A stretch of 64,000 bases of DNA from a bacterium (GCA_028277985.1 JANQFG010000090.1:1-64000), one strand, 5' to 3'. Shown: positions 1-11,998, counted from the first letter of the stretch. Made by a program: numbers and translations. Notes: generated by a model not told the origin, from the letters alone.

Positions 1-527
1 TCCACCCCGTCGAATCTCCAGAACTCTGTCCCGCCCAGTTGCATCGGATACAGATCCGTCGCGGGTTGGAGACCCATTGTCTTCACCATGGACTTCATCC
101 ACTCCGCGTAGTCTTTCGACGTTTTGATCCCTGAGAATTTGCTCAGATCCGTTGCCGCCATCACGATGTTCGGATTGAATTCCCCCCTTGGCCCCCGTTG
201 TGCCGGTCTGTACCTTGAAATGCTGAGCAGAAGGGTTAGACCGTCCTTCTCGAGCTTCTGTTCAGAGTAGTCGTCCCCTTTGCTCTCTCTTCTCAGTACT
301 TCCAGGAACTCCTTGGAGGATAGCGGATACCAGTCACCCGGGATGGTCATGTCAAAGGAAAAGAAACGATTCTGGTAGAAGTACAAGTCCACGGATTTGC
401 CTTTGAACAGATCCGCGGACTCCGGGCCCGCAGGCTGCTCTGCGGCCTCGATTGAGAAATAGAGGCTCACAAGCAAAGCAGTCAACACGAGCAAGTGGAG
501 AAGACGGCTGTATCCGGTTTGCGGCAC
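1..527 (-). CDS. Exported protein of unknown function, C-terminus outside the window
   Basis: The frame is open from a GTG at 527 to the window edge, about 175 codons. The GTG follows a GAGGGCAGG-like ribosome binding site and lies 22 nt after the stop of the upstream gene on the same strand, so the two are probably co-transcribed. The first 30 residues form a signal peptide: a short polar start, then LLHLLVLTALLVSLYFS, then a small-residue cleavage region near IEAAEQ. The mature part contains FYQNRFFSFDMTIPGDWYPL, which resembles the start of small secreted domains that bind fatty acids or act in stress, but I do not recognise the family. The C-terminal end is missing. Confidence 0.6.
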   Translation of the reverse strand, partial: MPQTGYSRLLHLLVLTALLVSLYFSIEAAEQPAGPESADLFKGKSVDLYFYQNRFFSFDMTIPGDWYPLSSKEFLEVLRRESKGDDYSEQKLEKDGLTLLLSISRYRPAQRGPRGEFNPNIVMAATDLSKFSGIKTSKDYAEWMKSMVKTMGLQPATDLYPMQLGGTEFWRFDGV

Positions 528-549
528 GATCCTGCCCTCGTTGATGGTC

Positions 550-1152
550 CTAGAAACGCAAGGTCAGCCCTGAAACCACCGTGTTGCCCGTTGGCGAAAG
601 GAATGGCGCCACGGTGACCTTGGTCTGCGCGAGTTCCTCGTTGTATCGGTTGGCCGCCAGAGGTCCCCAGATGGCCTGTATGACGTGGGTGGTGATAAGG
701 CCGATGCTCCCTGCGCCAATGTAGAGGCTGGACGCCCCGGCAACGCCAAGCACGCCGAAGGGATGGTCGACCTCGTCCGCCTCGTCAAGGATGGCGAACC
801 CCCCTATCAGAATAGCACCGAAGATTCCGTCGAGGATCAGAAATGCAACCCCGGATCCTGTCCGTTTTGCATAGAACTGTCCTGAACCGAACCCGACCAC
901 TCCTCCAAGGAGTCCAGCGACAAGGGGGCTTTTCCGCTTGATCCCGGGGTCACTTGTCTGTCCCACCACCACCTGTCCTGCATCCGGGTCCTCCAAGCCA
1001 TTCGCCTTCAGGCAAACGGAAGGACCGCACCGACTCTCCGGGGCCGCGGCTCCCGGCTCCAGGGAGAAGCAGGTGCCCGGGTTGGCTACAACGAGGATCG
1101 AGAAAGCGAGAACGACCAGGCTTTTGGCTCCAACGGCAATTCGGATAGGCAT
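550..1152 (-). CDS. TM2/P13-like small membrane protein with signal peptide
   Basis: This 200-residue protein starts with a signal peptide (hydrophobic LVVLAFSILVVANPG). A cysteine-containing spacer follows, then two glycine-rich transmembrane hairpins around residues 75-130, including GLLGGVVGFGSGQFYAKRTG and FLILDGIFGAILIGGFAIL. A Gly-x-Gly-Gln-Phe-Tyr turn between two membrane segments is typical of TM2- and P13-type proteins. The C-terminus ends in a beta-like stretch finishing in Phe (SGLTLRF), as in many outer-membrane-directed proteins. Function is unknown. It precedes the exported protein at 1-527 by 22 nt, so the pair is likely one operon. Confidence 0.6.
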   Translation of the reverse strand: MPIRIAVGAKSLVVLAFSILVVANPGTCFSLEPGAAAPESRCGPSVCLKANGLEDPDAGQVVVGQTSDPGIKRKSPLVAGLLGGVVGFGSGQFYAKRTGSGVAFLILDGIFGAILIGGFAILDEADEVDHPFGVLGVAGASSLYIGAGSIGLITTHVIQAIWGPLAANRYNEELAQTKVTVAPFLSPTGNTVVSGLTLRF

Positions 1153-1319
1153 GGCTTCCTCAGCAAGTGAACATGGGTAGAGATGGGTGGGCGGGCCTCA
1201 GGGGTGCCTCTGCTGATCATGTTCCGACCGAATATTCTCCCTGTCGTAAGAGCGTTATGAAATGGACCACCGCACTATATCCCTTGCGTGCCGGAAAGTA
1301 AAGGGAAAACGGAACGCAG

Positions 1320-1739
1320 CTAGGGGGTGCGCCGCAGGCGGGTCACATAACGACAGCAGTCCGCGCCGTGAGGGATCCGATCCAGGATCTCCAGATCGCC
1401 GCCGAGCAACCGGGTGTAGGTGCGATCCAGATCCATGACGGCGTCACAGAGCTGCTTTTCCCGATCGTGCTCAAAGCCGTAGGGACAAGCCTTGACGAAC
1501 CATCTGAATTCATTCTCGCCCTCATCGGTCAGTTCCGGGAATATGCCGAACCGGCTCAGGAATCGAAACCATCCGGCCCGAACACCCTTTGTGTCTCGGT
1601 GTCGTCCACCACCTACATATGGCAAGTAGAAGAATACGTGAGCCACGGACTTCAGCATGCCTCGCAACAAGGGCTCGCCGATCACCGGAATCGTGAAAAC
1701 GAGGGAATAGGCCTTACCGATCAGATGCATGGGTTTCAT
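1320..1739 (-). CDS. L-2-amino-thiazoline-4-carboxylic acid hydrolase-like domain protein
   Basis: I take the ATG at 1739, preceded by AAAGGACGAAACGG, rather than a GTG 18 nt further upstream. The product is 139 residues. Its C-terminal half has the pattern seen in the ATC-hydrolase-like family: a conserved Cys in VKACPY, a second Cys in LCDAVMDLDRTYTRLL, and the closing GADCCRYVTRLR with a Gly-x-x-Cys-Cys-x-x-x-x-x-Arg arrangement. In bacteria this fold is widespread and most members have no known substrate. The N-terminus is hydrophobic (SLVFTIPVIGEPLLRGMLKS) and could associate with the membrane. The gene stands alone on its strand, 64 nt after the VanZ-like gene. Confidence 0.5.
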   Translation of the reverse strand: MKPMHLIGKAYSLVFTIPVIGEPLLRGMLKSVAHVFFYLPYVGGGRHRDTKGVRAGWFRFLSRFGIFPELTDEGENEFRWFVKACPYGFEHDREKQLCDAVMDLDRTYTRLLGGDLEILDRIPHGADCCRYVTRLRRTP

Positions 1740-1802
1740 CCGTTTCGTCCTTTGCACGAATTGGGGGGATCAAGCGATCCGGTCGCCATTGTACCTTCCT
1801 GG

Positions 1803-2372
1803 CTAGGCTTCCTCCACCCTGCCCGTGAAAATTGCCGGGTAGACGAGGATTCCAAGGAGTCCGGCGATGGCGTCAACGAGCAAGTCCTGCCCGCTCGGAA
1901 CCCTTTCGGGTACAAAAGATTGGTGGATTTCGTCTAGCAGCCCATACCCCAGAACGATGGAAGCTGCCAGCAGGAAGGATCGCAGGGAAAGCTTCCCGAC
2001 CGAGTTCGGTGAGACCATCCGTGCGGTGAGCAGGCCAAGAGTGAAAAACTCCCCGAAGTGGAACAGGTAGTCCGGAAGGGTGACCGTCGGGCCTGAAGGA
2101 ATGGAGAAGGAGGAGGCGTGGAAGATCGCGCTCATCAGGAGCAGGGCCGGCAGGGCCCGGTAGAGCCATCGGGAAATCGGGTCCCCTGAGGGTCTTGCCC
2201 TGGGCAGGCAGGCAAGAACAACGGCGCAGAGGGCCAGGTAGATGGGAAGGCTGAGGAAAGGAAACTCAAGGATCTCCGCCCGGTGAAGCACGACGGCCGA
2301 AACCGCGGCGGCCAGCAGAAAGATGCCGCAGAGGAGCCGCTTCTCACTTGGGGTGCCGTAGGAGATTTTCAC
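1803..2372 (-). CDS. VanZ-like family membrane protein
   Basis: A 189-residue protein with four to five membrane segments. The last third carries the VanZ signature: an acidic/His-containing loop in YGLLDEIHQSFVPERVPS followed by DLLVDAIAGLLGILV. VanZ family members occur widely outside glycopeptide resistance, and their function in most anaerobes is unknown. Resistance should not be inferred from this gene. Its GTG start overlaps the TGA stop of the preceding hybrid kinase gene by 4 nt (GTGA), so the two are translationally coupled. Confidence 0.75.
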   Translation of the reverse strand: MKISYGTPSEKRLLCGIFLLAAAVSAVVLHRAEILEFPFLSLPIYLALCAVVLACLPRARPSGDPISRWLYRALPALLLMSAIFHASSFSIPSGPTVTLPDYLFHFGEFFTLGLLTARMVSPNSVGKLSLRSFLLAASIVLGYGLLDEIHQSFVPERVPSGQDLLVDAIAGLLGILVYPAIFTGRVEEA

Positions 2373-4738
2373 GTCTGGAGAGGTTGCTGTGCTTCGGTTT
2401 CCCGGGCCGGCATGTCGTCACCGTACAGCACCACCCGGTTCCTGCCCCTGCGCTTGGCCGTGTACAGGGCGGCGTCCGACTTCTCGATGAGCCCGTCCCG
2501 GGTCGCACCGTCTTCCGGATAGCCGCTCACGCCGAAGCTGGAGGTAATGCTGATGTTCAGGCCTTCCTTCTCGTACAGGAAAGGGGTCTCGGACAAGGAC
2601 TTTCGGATTCGCTCTAGGATTTCCAGGGCCCGTTGCTTCTCCACGCCGGGCATGATGATGCAGAATTCCTCTCCACCGTATCGGGCCAGGATGTCTTCCC
2701 CGTCACGAAGGTTGTTCTGAAGGAGCTGAACAAAGGACTTGAGCACGAAATCCCCTACGATATGCCCGTAGGAGTCGTTTACGTTCTTGAAAAAATCCAG
2801 ATCGGCCATGGTCACGGACACGGGCTTGTCGTCCTGCTGGGCCTTGCTGAGCTCGAGTCCCAGACTGTCTTCGAAAGCCTTCCGTGTAAGCGCGCCGGTC
2901 AGCCCGTCGAACCGGGACAGGTCCGTGTATTCCTCCACCCGGCTCAGCAGGGTTTCCACCCGTACGGCCACTTCCTTGATGTCGTAAGGCTTGGACAGAT
3001 AGTCGTCCACGCCGATCTCGAGGCCGTGAAAGCGCTCCTCGTCTCCCCGTGCCGAGAGGAAGATGAAGGGGATCATCTTCGTGGCCTCGTCCTTCTGGAT
3101 TTCCTCGAACAGGGAATACCCGTCCATCTCCGGCATGCTGATATCCGAGATCATCAGGTCGGGCTTCACCTCGTGGACCATCTTCAGGGCCTTCAGGGCC
3201 GAGGTCGTGGAATGAACCCTGTAGCCCTCCTTGGTGAGCGCCACGACCAGGGCATTGACCTGATTCGGCTCGTCGTCCACGATGAGGATCTTCTTCTTCG
3301 CCTTTTCGATTTTCGGCCGGGCCCTCTTCATGAGCCCCGGTTCGCGCTCGTCCTCCTGCACGTCCTTCTCCAGGGCGACCCGGGAAGGCAGTACGAAATG
3401 GAAGGTCGATCCGCTCGCCTCTTCGCCGTTCTCCAGCCACAGGTTTCCGCCGTACTGCTCCAGGATCTGCTTGCAGAGGATGACCCCGAGGCTCATTCCC
3501 TTCTTCCGGTCCAGGATGGCCCTCTTGGGGGCGGCGTAGGACGATTCAACCGGACTGCCGGACCCGTTCGGGCTGCTCGGCAGGTCGCTCCGGTTGGACA
3601 GGGTGAATCGTATCAGGGAATTCTGGTCCGAATCCCGTTGCCCCTCGATCGGGAAGGCCCTGAGCCAGATCCTTCCCCCCTCGGCGGTGTGGCTGACGAG
3701 GGTTCTCAGCAGGGTGCTGATGACATAGTAGACCTTTTCGGATTCCGCCCAGATCTTCGGGCACCGCGGATCCAGGGCGGTCCCGTAGGTCAGGCTCTTC
3801 GTCTTCAGGATGCCTTCGTGATCCCTCAGAATCCTCTGGATCATCTGGGGCAGGAAGACCTCCTCGTTCTTCCATTCGGATTGTTCCGAGGATGTCTGAT
3901 GGCGTTCCACCAGATCGGCGATCATCTGGTCGAGTCGCTGGCTCTCGGCGCGGATGATGGCTAGGAATTCCCGCTGGGTTTCGGAATCCGTTTCCGGGTA
4001 GTTCAAGAGGATCTCGGTGAACGACCGGATCGAGGTCAGGGGGGATCTCAAGTCGTGTGAAACCTCCGAGAGGAAGCCGCCCTTCATCCGGGCCAGTTCC
4101 CTGTCCCTCGTGACGTCGCGGATGAGCCTCAGGGTTCCTACCGTGTCGCCCCCTTCATTCTGTATCCAGGTGCCGCGAACCTGCAGCAGGATCCTGTTCC
4201 GGTTGGGCCCGACGATCTCCTTTTCCTTGTCGTGGGCATAGGAATCATAGATCTTGCATTCCTTGCATCTTTCCGCTTCCGGGCTCTTCTTGCTCTTCTT
4301 GGCCAGGGGAGAAATGCACAGAGGGCAGGTCTGCTTGGTCCAGCAATCCGTGTAGAGCTTTCCCCACAGGGGGCAGCTCTGATCCTTGCACCCCATGACC
4401 TGCCAGCATCGGAGGTTCACCGGTTGCTTGTCATCGAAGACCCAGGAAAGCGCGGGGTGCGCTTCGAGAATTGCCTTGATCGGCTTGCCGATCCAGCCCT
4501 TGGCCTGGACGCCCAGCAGGAACTCTGCCATGGGGTTCATCCATCTCAGGGTCGAGGACGAATCGGTGAGCACGATTCCTTCTGAAAAGGAATCGAACAA
4601 GGCTTTGATTTCACTTCCATCCAGGATTTCTTGCAAGCTGCCTCTTCCTCTGTGTTCCGGCTTCAAAGGGGGGTCGTCTTCAGGACCCCGCGGGTTCCGG
4701 GTGCGGGTCGTTCCGGTCGGCCCGGGTTTCACGGGCAA
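2369..4738 (-). CDS. Hybrid sensor: PAS - histidine kinase - receiver - GGDEF
   Basis: A 789-residue soluble signalling protein without evident membrane segments. It has a PAS domain (about 40-210) interrupted by a Cys-rich insertion (about 111-162, with CWQVMGCKDQSCP, CWTKQTCPLC and RCKECK) that probably binds metal or an Fe-S cluster. A HisKA domain follows with the phospho-acceptor His228 in SEVSHDLRSPL, then a HATPase domain to about 450, a receiver domain (about 483-600, acceptor Asp532 in SDISMPEMDG) and a GGDEF domain (about 610-775) with an intact GGEEF active motif at 688-692. The canonical RxxD product-inhibition site is absent (DGED). The protein therefore looks like a complete sense-to-cyclic-di-GMP pathway in one chain. 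It is coupled to the VanZ-like gene by a 4-nt overlap. Confidence 0.85.
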   Translation of the reverse strand: MPVKPGPTGTTRTRNPRGPEDDPPLKPEHRGRGSLQEILDGSEIKALFDSFSEGIVLTDSSSTLRWMNPMAEFLLGVQAKGWIGKPIKAILEAHPALSWVFDDKQPVNLRCWQVMGCKDQSCPLWGKLYTDCWTKQTCPLCISPLAKKSKKSPEAERCKECKIYDSYAHDKEKEIVGPNRNRILLQVRGTWIQNEGGDTVGTLRLIRDVTRDRELARMKGGFLSEVSHDLRSPLTSIRSFTEILLNYPETDSETQREFLAIIRAESQRLDQMIADLVERHQTSSEQSEWKNEEVFLPQMIQRILRDHEGILKTKSLTYGTALDPRCPKIWAESEKVYYVISTLLRTLVSHTAEGGRIWLRAFPIEGQRDSDQNSLIRFTLSNRSDLPSSPNGSGSPVESSYAAPKRAILDRKKGMSLGVILCKQILEQYGGNLWLENGEEASGSTFHFVLPSRVALEKDVQEDEREPGLMKRARPKIEKAKKKILIVDDEPNQVNALVVALTKEGYRVHSTTSALKALKMVHEVKPDLMISDISMPEMDGYSLFEEIQKDEATKMIPFIFLSARGDEERFHGLEIGVDDYLSKPYDIKEVAVRVETLLSRVEEYTDLSRFDGLTGALTRKAFEDSLGLELSKAQQDDKPVSVTMADLDFFKNVNDSYGHIVGDFVLKSFVQLLQNNLRDGEDILARYGGEEFCIIMPGVEKQRALEILERIRKSLSETPFLYEKEGLNISITSSFGVSGYPEDGATRDGLIEKSDAALYTAKRRGRNRVVLYGDDMPARETEAQQPLQT

Positions 4739-4946
4739 GCGGACACCTCTCGAATATGTTGAACAATTCTGCTGTGTATGGCAAGCCGAAAAGAAGATGC
4801 AAAGAACGCGACGGGCGGGGCACGATCTTCAGGACCGGGAGTGCTGGGGTGCCAGGTTGCCATCCTATCTTCTTCACGCTCGGTTTCACGACGTTCCAGA
4901 AGTCACACGCGCCTTGGGCGACGTGGGCCCGGCCTCTTCGAATGCC

Positions 4947-5366
4947 CTATTTGAGGAGCTCTTTGATTCTGTTGACCACGTGAGAAGGACTGAACGGCTT
5001 GGTCATGTACTCATCTGCGCCGATTTTCAACCCTTTCTCGCGATCCGCTTCCTGGCCTTTTGCCGTCAAGATGATCACGTAGGTGTCCTTGAGCACCGGG
5101 TCCTGTCGAAGCCACTGACAGACCTCCAACCCGTTCATCTTCGGCATCATGATGTCGAGAAAGACGATATTCGGTTTCTGCTGCTGAATCTTCTCCTTCG
5201 CCTCCATGCCGTTCGTGGCGGAGTCGACCTGGAAGCCTTCCTTCCTCAGGACGAAGGTGAGGGACTTGAGGATGAAAGGTTCGTCATCTACGATGAGGAT
5301 CTTTCTCTCGGTGGATTTCTTGGTGGCCCCTGAGACAGCCTCAGAACTGGATGACGCCGCTTGCAT
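4947..5366 (-). CDS. Stand-alone response regulator receiver protein
   Basis: A single CheY-like receiver domain with no output domain, 139 residues from the ATG at 5366 (ribosome site AAGGGGAAAGAC). ATGs at 5402 and 5441 are also possible and would add only unconserved residues. The acidic pair Asp27-Asp28, phospho-acceptor Asp71 in VFLDIMMPKMNG, Thr101 and Lys123 (MTKPFSP) are all present, so phosphorylation should be possible. It lies upstream of the hybrid kinase at 2369-4738 with a 208-nt gap on the same strand, which suggests, but does not prove, a shared pathway. The 208-nt gap contains no other gene that I can see. Confidence 0.8.
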   Translation of the reverse strand: MQAASSSSEAVSGATKKSTERKILIVDDEPFILKSLTFVLRKEGFQVDSATNGMEAKEKIQQQKPNIVFLDIMMPKMNGLEVCQWLRQDPVLKDTYVIILTAKGQEADREKGLKIGADEYMTKPFSPSHVVNRIKELLK

Positions 5367-5638
5367 GTCTTTCCCCTTCTGTTGGAAACCGCTGATAGCC
5401 ATACATCTCCCGGGGAGGAAGCTGAGCAATCCCTGTGCCATTCCGGGTGAACGGCCGGGTTGCGCATCACGGAAAGGCGACCCTAAGAAAAAAATCTTCT
5501 AAAAATAGATGGTTGCAAAGGATGCAGCCTTCTCCCGCACTCAAAGGGCAGGCCGCGGCCTCGCCTGGAACCGGCAGTGAGTCCGCTGAGCGGCGCTCCT
5601 TCCCTGCAAAAGGTAGCCACCGGTGACAATTTTTTTCC

Positions 5639-5666
5639 CCCCTGGGCCCAAAAACGTTCCCAGGGG
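5639..5666 (-). terminator. Stem-loop downstream of uppP
   Basis: A perfect 8-bp inverted repeat, CCCCTGGG and CCCAGGGG, with a 12-nt loop, lies 27 nt after the uppP stop on the minus strand. There is no U-run after the stem in the minus-strand transcript, so it is not a canonical intrinsic terminator. It may be a 3-prime stabilising hairpin or a Rho-independent end of weaker type. The rest of the 5367-5693 gap holds no gene that I can support. Confidence 0.35.
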
Positions 5667-5693
5667 CGGCCTGCCCGGCGGGGTCGAACGGGT

Positions 5694-6548
5694 TCAGGGG
5701 TTCGTCCCCATCCAGGAGACTGCGATGATCAATGTTCCAACCGCCCAGCAATAGTAGGAAAAGTGATGGAGCTGGCCCTTGTGCACGACCCTCAGCAGGA
5801 GGCGCAGCGCTACATATCCTGTGATCAACGCGGTCAACCCGCCGACAAGGAATGGCCATTCGTTGATCGTGTGCATGTCACCCCAGGCCTTGTAGGCCTG
5901 GAGCAGGTTCGCGCCGAAGATCGCAGGAGCGGATAGCAGAAACGAGAATCGCGCGCAGAGGTCTCGTTGGAGACCACAGAACAGGCCTGTGGATATCGTG
6001 ATGCCGGAACGGGAGATGCCCGGCAGCAGGGCGAGCGATTGGGCGATTCCGATCAGGAGGCTGTCTCGCAGTTGGAGAGCCTCGACATCCCGGCCGGACA
6101 CCCTCCTGAATCGAGTCCCGAACAGGACGGCTCCTGTGAAGAGAAGCATGTATCCCACGGACGCCAGGGAGCCGAAAGCCGCTTCCAGCGGTTCCTGGAG
6201 CAGAAGGCCCGCGGCTGCTGCGGGCACGGAGCCGATCAGCAGATAGACGCCGAGTCGGAAATAGGGCCGGTTCTGCCATACGGCCCGGACATTTCGCTCT
6301 CGGGCCATGTCCGCAGCCGCCAGCAGGGTTTGCTTGATGACCTCCCACAGGTCCTTTCCGTAAACGAGAAGGACGGCCAAGAGCGTTCCCCCGTGCACCA
6401 CCACGTCAAAGAGAAGCTCCGGGTTTCGCAATCCGAGCAAGTGCTGGAAGGCCACGAGGTGGCCCGAGCTCGATACGGGAAGGAATTCGGTCAGCCCCTG
6501 GACAACGCCGAGAAAGGTCGCTTCGCCAGAATCGATTTGTGAGATCAA
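5694..6548 (-). CDS. uppP: Undecaprenyl-diphosphatase UppP (BacA family)
   Basis: A 284-residue integral membrane enzyme that dephosphorylates undecaprenyl diphosphate to regenerate the lipid carrier for peptidoglycan and surface polysaccharides. The two family signatures are intact: GLTEFLPVSSSGHL near residue 19 (with the preceding Glu) and the PGISRSGITI motif near 178. About eight hydrophobic segments match the known fold and the length is usual. The only good start is a TTG at 6548 preceded at a distance by GGGAG. It follows gmd by 24 nt, in keeping with a cell-surface polysaccharide operon. Confidence 0.95.
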   Translation of the reverse strand: MISQIDSGEATFLGVVQGLTEFLPVSSSGHLVAFQHLLGLRNPELLFDVVVHGGTLLAVLLVYGKDLWEVIKQTLLAAADMARERNVRAVWQNRPYFRLGVYLLIGSVPAAAAGLLLQEPLEAAFGSLASVGYMLLFTGAVLFGTRFRRVSGRDVEALQLRDSLLIGIAQSLALLPGISRSGITISTGLFCGLQRDLCARFSFLLSAPAIFGANLLQAYKAWGDMHTINEWPFLVGGLTALITGYVALRLLLRVVHKGQLHHFSYYCWAVGTLIIAVSWMGTNP

Positions 6549-6572
6549 GAGGGGGAGTCTCCCGTTTGCCTT

Positions 6573-8599
<2,027 letters not shown>

Positions 8600-8627
8600 G
8601 GTATGCCCTTACAAAGCTCACGCCGCA

Positions 8628-10553
8628 CTAGGCCTTCTTATCACGCAGAACGCGGCGATCCCCTACGCGAAGGGTAAGACGTGCCCGGTCGAAATACTCG
8701 AGAAGCGGTATAGTATATTTTCTGGTGGTCTGGCTCAAGGTCTTGAAATCGCTCGCCTGGATCTCGCCCTTCTCCTCCAGATGGCGAACGAGACGGCCTT
8801 CGAGATCCTGGAGCACAGGGACCGTATAGAAGATGTCTTCGGTGACCTTGACGAGCTCCTTCTTCTCCGCGAGATACTCCAGGAGGGTCCGAAGCCTCGT
8901 CTCAGCGCATCCTGTCCTCTCTTCGAGATCCTTTACCGTAGGCGGCATGGTCCCGTCCTTCTCGAGGGCCTCCAGGATCCGCTGGCGCATCCCTTCATCC
9001 TGGTCGGTGAGCGCCACCCGGTGCTCGGCCCATCTCATTCGGTCATGCTCCACCACGACTTCACCGCTCTCGGTCAGCCGGCCCACCGTGAAGGCAACGA
9101 GCTTCTCCGGGATCGACTCGCTCAGCTGGCTTCGAAGCGCCTCTTTCGGCATCCCCTTCTGATAGGGGCTCGCCCGGTGGAACGCTTGCAGCCGTTCCAG
9201 GATTTGTCCGGACAGGTTCCGGACCGCATCCGCGTTCACGTAAGCTCTCTGCTCAGGGTCGAACTCGGCCATCTCCCCCTTTTCGACCAGTGCCGCACAA
9301 GTGGCCTCTGCCTCATCGGAGCCGAGTTGGCTCAAGGCGACGAGATCCTTCAAGTGGCACCCGTCGACCCCCTGCTTCCAGACGAGATAGCCGATCTTGT
9401 CCAGTGCCGCCTCGCTTTCGAGCCTTTCCATCCAGGGGATGAGCAGCTCCCTGTGCTTGTCCTTGTACTTCTGGGCCCGAGGATCGAGGATCACGCCGCC
9501 TCCCAGGGTATGGTTGGTCGAGAAGTCGCGGATGATGAACCGGTCGCCCATCACAGGGAAGATCGGGCTCTCCACGGCGATCTGAGCCCACCCGGTACTG
9601 CCGGGCTCCATCCCATCCGTTTGATCCATGAACAGGATTCTTCCGAACACACGCTCGGTACCCCAATGGACCATGATGCGGAACCGGTTAGGCAAGGCCT
9701 TCGGGGCGTTCTTCAGGCAATGAAACGAGGCATTGAATCGATAGGTAGGGGCAAATCGGCCCTGTTCGGACAGGATTTCGCCTCTCCGGATGGCGGTCTT
9801 CTCGATTCCCTGCAGATTCACTGCGGTTCTGCAGCCGGCTTCCGCCTCTGTGACCTGCTCGTTGTGTACCTGGATACCCCGGATCTTCGGCCGGTTCCCC
9901 GAGGGGAGGATTTCCACCGTTTCCCCGAGCACGAGCTTGCCGGCGAGCAGCGTCCCCGTGACGACCGTGCCGAAACCTTTCATGGTGAATACCCGGTCGA
10001 TCGGCATCCGGGTGACGCCCGAAGTACTCCGCTCCCTGGCTTCCCGGGCGGATTGGTCGATCGCTTGGAGCAGAGCCTCCTGTCCGTCTCCGGTAGCCGA
10101 GGAAAAAGGCAAGATCGGCTTTCCTTCCAGGAACGTGCCCTGGATCAGCTCCTGGACGTCATCGAGCGCGAGGGCCAGCATCTCCTCGTCCACGAGGTCC
10201 TTTTTCGTAAGCGCCACGAGGCCGGTTCGTACGCCGAGAAGGCGGCAGATCTCGAGATGTTCCACGGTCTGGGGCATGACCCCCTCATCCGCAGCCACGA
10301 CGAGAAGGACGAGGTCGATGCCTGTTGCCCCTGCGACCATGTGGTCGATGAATTTCTCGTGTCCCGGTACATCGACGATGCCGAGCCGAAGCCCGGACGG
10401 CAGGGCGAGCGAGGTGAAGCCCAGCTCGATCGTGATGCCCCGCTGTTTCTCCTCTTTCAGTCGGTCCGTATCGACCCCGGTGAGGGCCCTGACCAGGGAC
10501 GTCTTCCCATGATCGATGTGTCCGGCCGTGCCGAGGATGACGCGTTTTTCCAT
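8628..10553 (-). CDS. selB: Selenocysteine-specific elongation factor SelB
   Basis: Delivers selenocysteinyl-tRNA to UGA codons marked by a SECIS element. The 641-residue protein has the translational GTPase core: P-loop GHIDHGKTS at 11-19, DVPGHEKF switch II and TKKD. Domain II/III beta-barrels follow, then the long C-terminal array of winged helices (about 400-641) that reads the SECIS hairpin and is unique to SelB. Its presence means the organism makes selenoproteins. I found no selA, selD or tRNA-Sec gene in the window. It diverges from serS across a 164-nt gap that must hold both promoters. Confidence 0.95.
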   Translation of the reverse strand: MEKRVILGTAGHIDHGKTSLVRALTGVDTDRLKEEKQRGITIELGFTSLALPSGLRLGIVDVPGHEKFIDHMVAGATGIDLVLLVVAADEGVMPQTVEHLEICRLLGVRTGLVALTKKDLVDEEMLALALDDVQELIQGTFLEGKPILPFSSATGDGQEALLQAIDQSAREARERSTSGVTRMPIDRVFTMKGFGTVVTGTLLAGKLVLGETVEILPSGNRPKIRGIQVHNEQVTEAEAGCRTAVNLQGIEKTAIRRGEILSEQGRFAPTYRFNASFHCLKNAPKALPNRFRIMVHWGTERVFGRILFMDQTDGMEPGSTGWAQIAVESPIFPVMGDRFIIRDFSTNHTLGGGVILDPRAQKYKDKHRELLIPWMERLESEAALDKIGYLVWKQGVDGCHLKDLVALSQLGSDEAEATCAALVEKGEMAEFDPEQRAYVNADAVRNLSGQILERLQAFHRASPYQKGMPKEALRSQLSESIPEKLVAFTVGRLTESGEVVVEHDRMRWAEHRVALTDQDEGMRQRILEALEKDGTMPPTVKDLEERTGCAETRLRTLLEYLAEKKELVKVTEDIFYTVPVLQDLEGRLVRHLEEKGEIQASDFKTLSQTTRKYTIPLLEYFDRARLTLRVGDRRVLRDKKA

Positions 10554-10717
10554 GCGAGGGCGCCTCTTGCTTCGCGGTTTTTTCGGGTGGGCCTCTATCT
10601 TATGCCAGAAGAACCGGGAAAGGAAGTGCCTCTACGTCTCCATTTGACGAGGCCCTGTCCGCGTGCTAGGTAAGGATGGTTCCATCCCGCTCTTCATCGG
10701 AAAGGAAGTGGCAGTTC

Positions 10718-11998
10718 ATGCTGGATGCGAAATGGCTCAGAGAAAATCGCGACGAAGCCGAGCGAGGGCTGGCGACTCGAGGGGAAGAAGCCCCTCTGGA
10801 CGCCTTCGCACTCTTCGACTCGAAGCGTAGACGCCTGCTCAGGGAGGTCGAAGAGCTCAAGGAGCTGCGGAACCGGGTATCCGAAGAGATCGGGACGATG
10901 AAGAAGCAGGGCGAGGACGCAGCCCTCAAGATAAAGAGCATGCGGGAGGTGGGCGCCCAGATCAAGAAGATGGAGAAGAGCCTCTCTGCAGTGGAGGAGG
11001 ATCTCCAGGCCGTCCTGCTGAAGATCCCGAACGTGCCTCACGCGACCGTTCCGATTGGGAACGACAGCGAGGACAACCCCGAGATCCGGCAATGGGGCTC
11101 ACCGCCGAGCTTCTCCTTCGAGCCGAAGAATCACTGGGACTTGGGCGAGGATCTGGACATTCTCGATTTCGGCCGGGCCGCCAAGATCGCCGGTGCTCGG
11201 TTCGTTCTTTACAAGGGGGTGGGGGCTCTGCTCGAGCGCGCCCTGGCCAATTTCATGCTGGATATTCACACGCGTGAGCATGGATACCAGGAGGTGCTGC
11301 CTCCTTTCCTGGCACACCGCCGAAGCTTCCTGGGTACGGGCAATCTGCCCAAGTTCGAGGACGACCTTTTCCATATTTCCGACAGTGACTACTATCTGGT
11401 TCCCACGGCCGAGGTGCCGGTTACGAACATCCACCAGGACGAGATCCTGCTCGAGGGGGATCTTCCCATTCGGTACGTAGCCTACACCCCGTGTTTTCGA
11501 AGAGAGGCAGGATCGCACGGGCAGGACACGCGCGGGCTCATCCGCCTCCACCAGTTCAACAAGGTCGAGCTGGTCAAGTTCGTCGAGCCCGAGAGCTCTT
11601 ATGACGAGCTGGAGTCTCTCACCCGGAACGCGGAGGAGATCCTCCAGAGGCTGGGGATCCACTACAGGGTGATCGTGCTCTGCACCGGGGACATGGGATT
11701 CAGCGCGGCGAAGACCTATGACATCGAGGTCTGGCTTCCCGGGCAGGGCCTCTTTCGGGAAATCTCGTCCTGCAGCAATTTCGAGGACTTCCAGGCGCGC
11801 CGGGCTGCCATTCGATACCGGCCAGGGGGGAAGGGCAAGGCAAGGCTCGTCCACACCCTAAACGGCTCCGGCCTGGCCGTGGGCCGGACCGTGGTGGCCA
11901 TCCTGGAGAACTACCAGCAGGAAGACGGAAGCATTCAGATTCCGGAGGCCCTCAGGCCCTACATGAACGGAATCGAGAGCATATCGATCAACTCCTAG
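10718..11998 (+). CDS. serS: Seryl-tRNA synthetase
   Basis: Charges tRNA-Ser and, as the first step of selenocysteine synthesis, tRNA-Sec. From the ATG at 10718 (ribosome site GGAAAGGAAG) it is 426 residues. The N-terminal antiparallel coiled-coil arm spans about 30-110 ([19 protein letters not shown]). Class II motif 2 is intact as [20 protein letters not shown], and motif 3 includes [10 protein letters not shown]. The divergent arrangement with selB joins two steps of selenocysteine use at one intergenic region. The upstream in-frame extension to 10676 lacks a better start. Confidence 0.95.
   Translation: MLDAKWLRENRDEAERGLATRGEEAPLDAFALFDSKRRRLLREVEELKELRNRVSEEIGTMKKQGEDAALKIKSMREVGAQIKKMEKSLSAVEEDLQAVLLKIPNVPHATVPIGNDSEDNPEIRQWGSPPSFSFEPKNHWDLGEDLDILDFGRAAKIAGARFVLYKGVGALLERALANFMLDIHTREHGYQEVLPPFLAHRRSFLGTGNLPKFEDDLFHISDSDYYLVPTAEVPVTNIHQDEILLEGDLPIRYVAYTPCFRREAGSHGQDTRGLIRLHQFNKVELVKFVEPESSYDELESLTRNAEEILQRLGIHYRVIVLCTGDMGFSAAKTYDIEVWLPGQGLFREISSCSNFEDFQARRAAIRYRPGGKGKARLVHTLNGSGLAVGRTVVAILENYQQEDGSIQIPEALRPYMNGIESISINS

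Noticed and set aside
1803..2372. Glycopeptide resistance from the VanZ-like gene
   Set aside because: No other van genes are present and VanZ-family proteins are widespread in bacteria without that role.
10554..10717. tRNA-Sec gene in the selB-serS gap
   Set aside because: No 8-bp acceptor stem or long variable arm can be drawn; the gap is fully explained by two divergent promoters.
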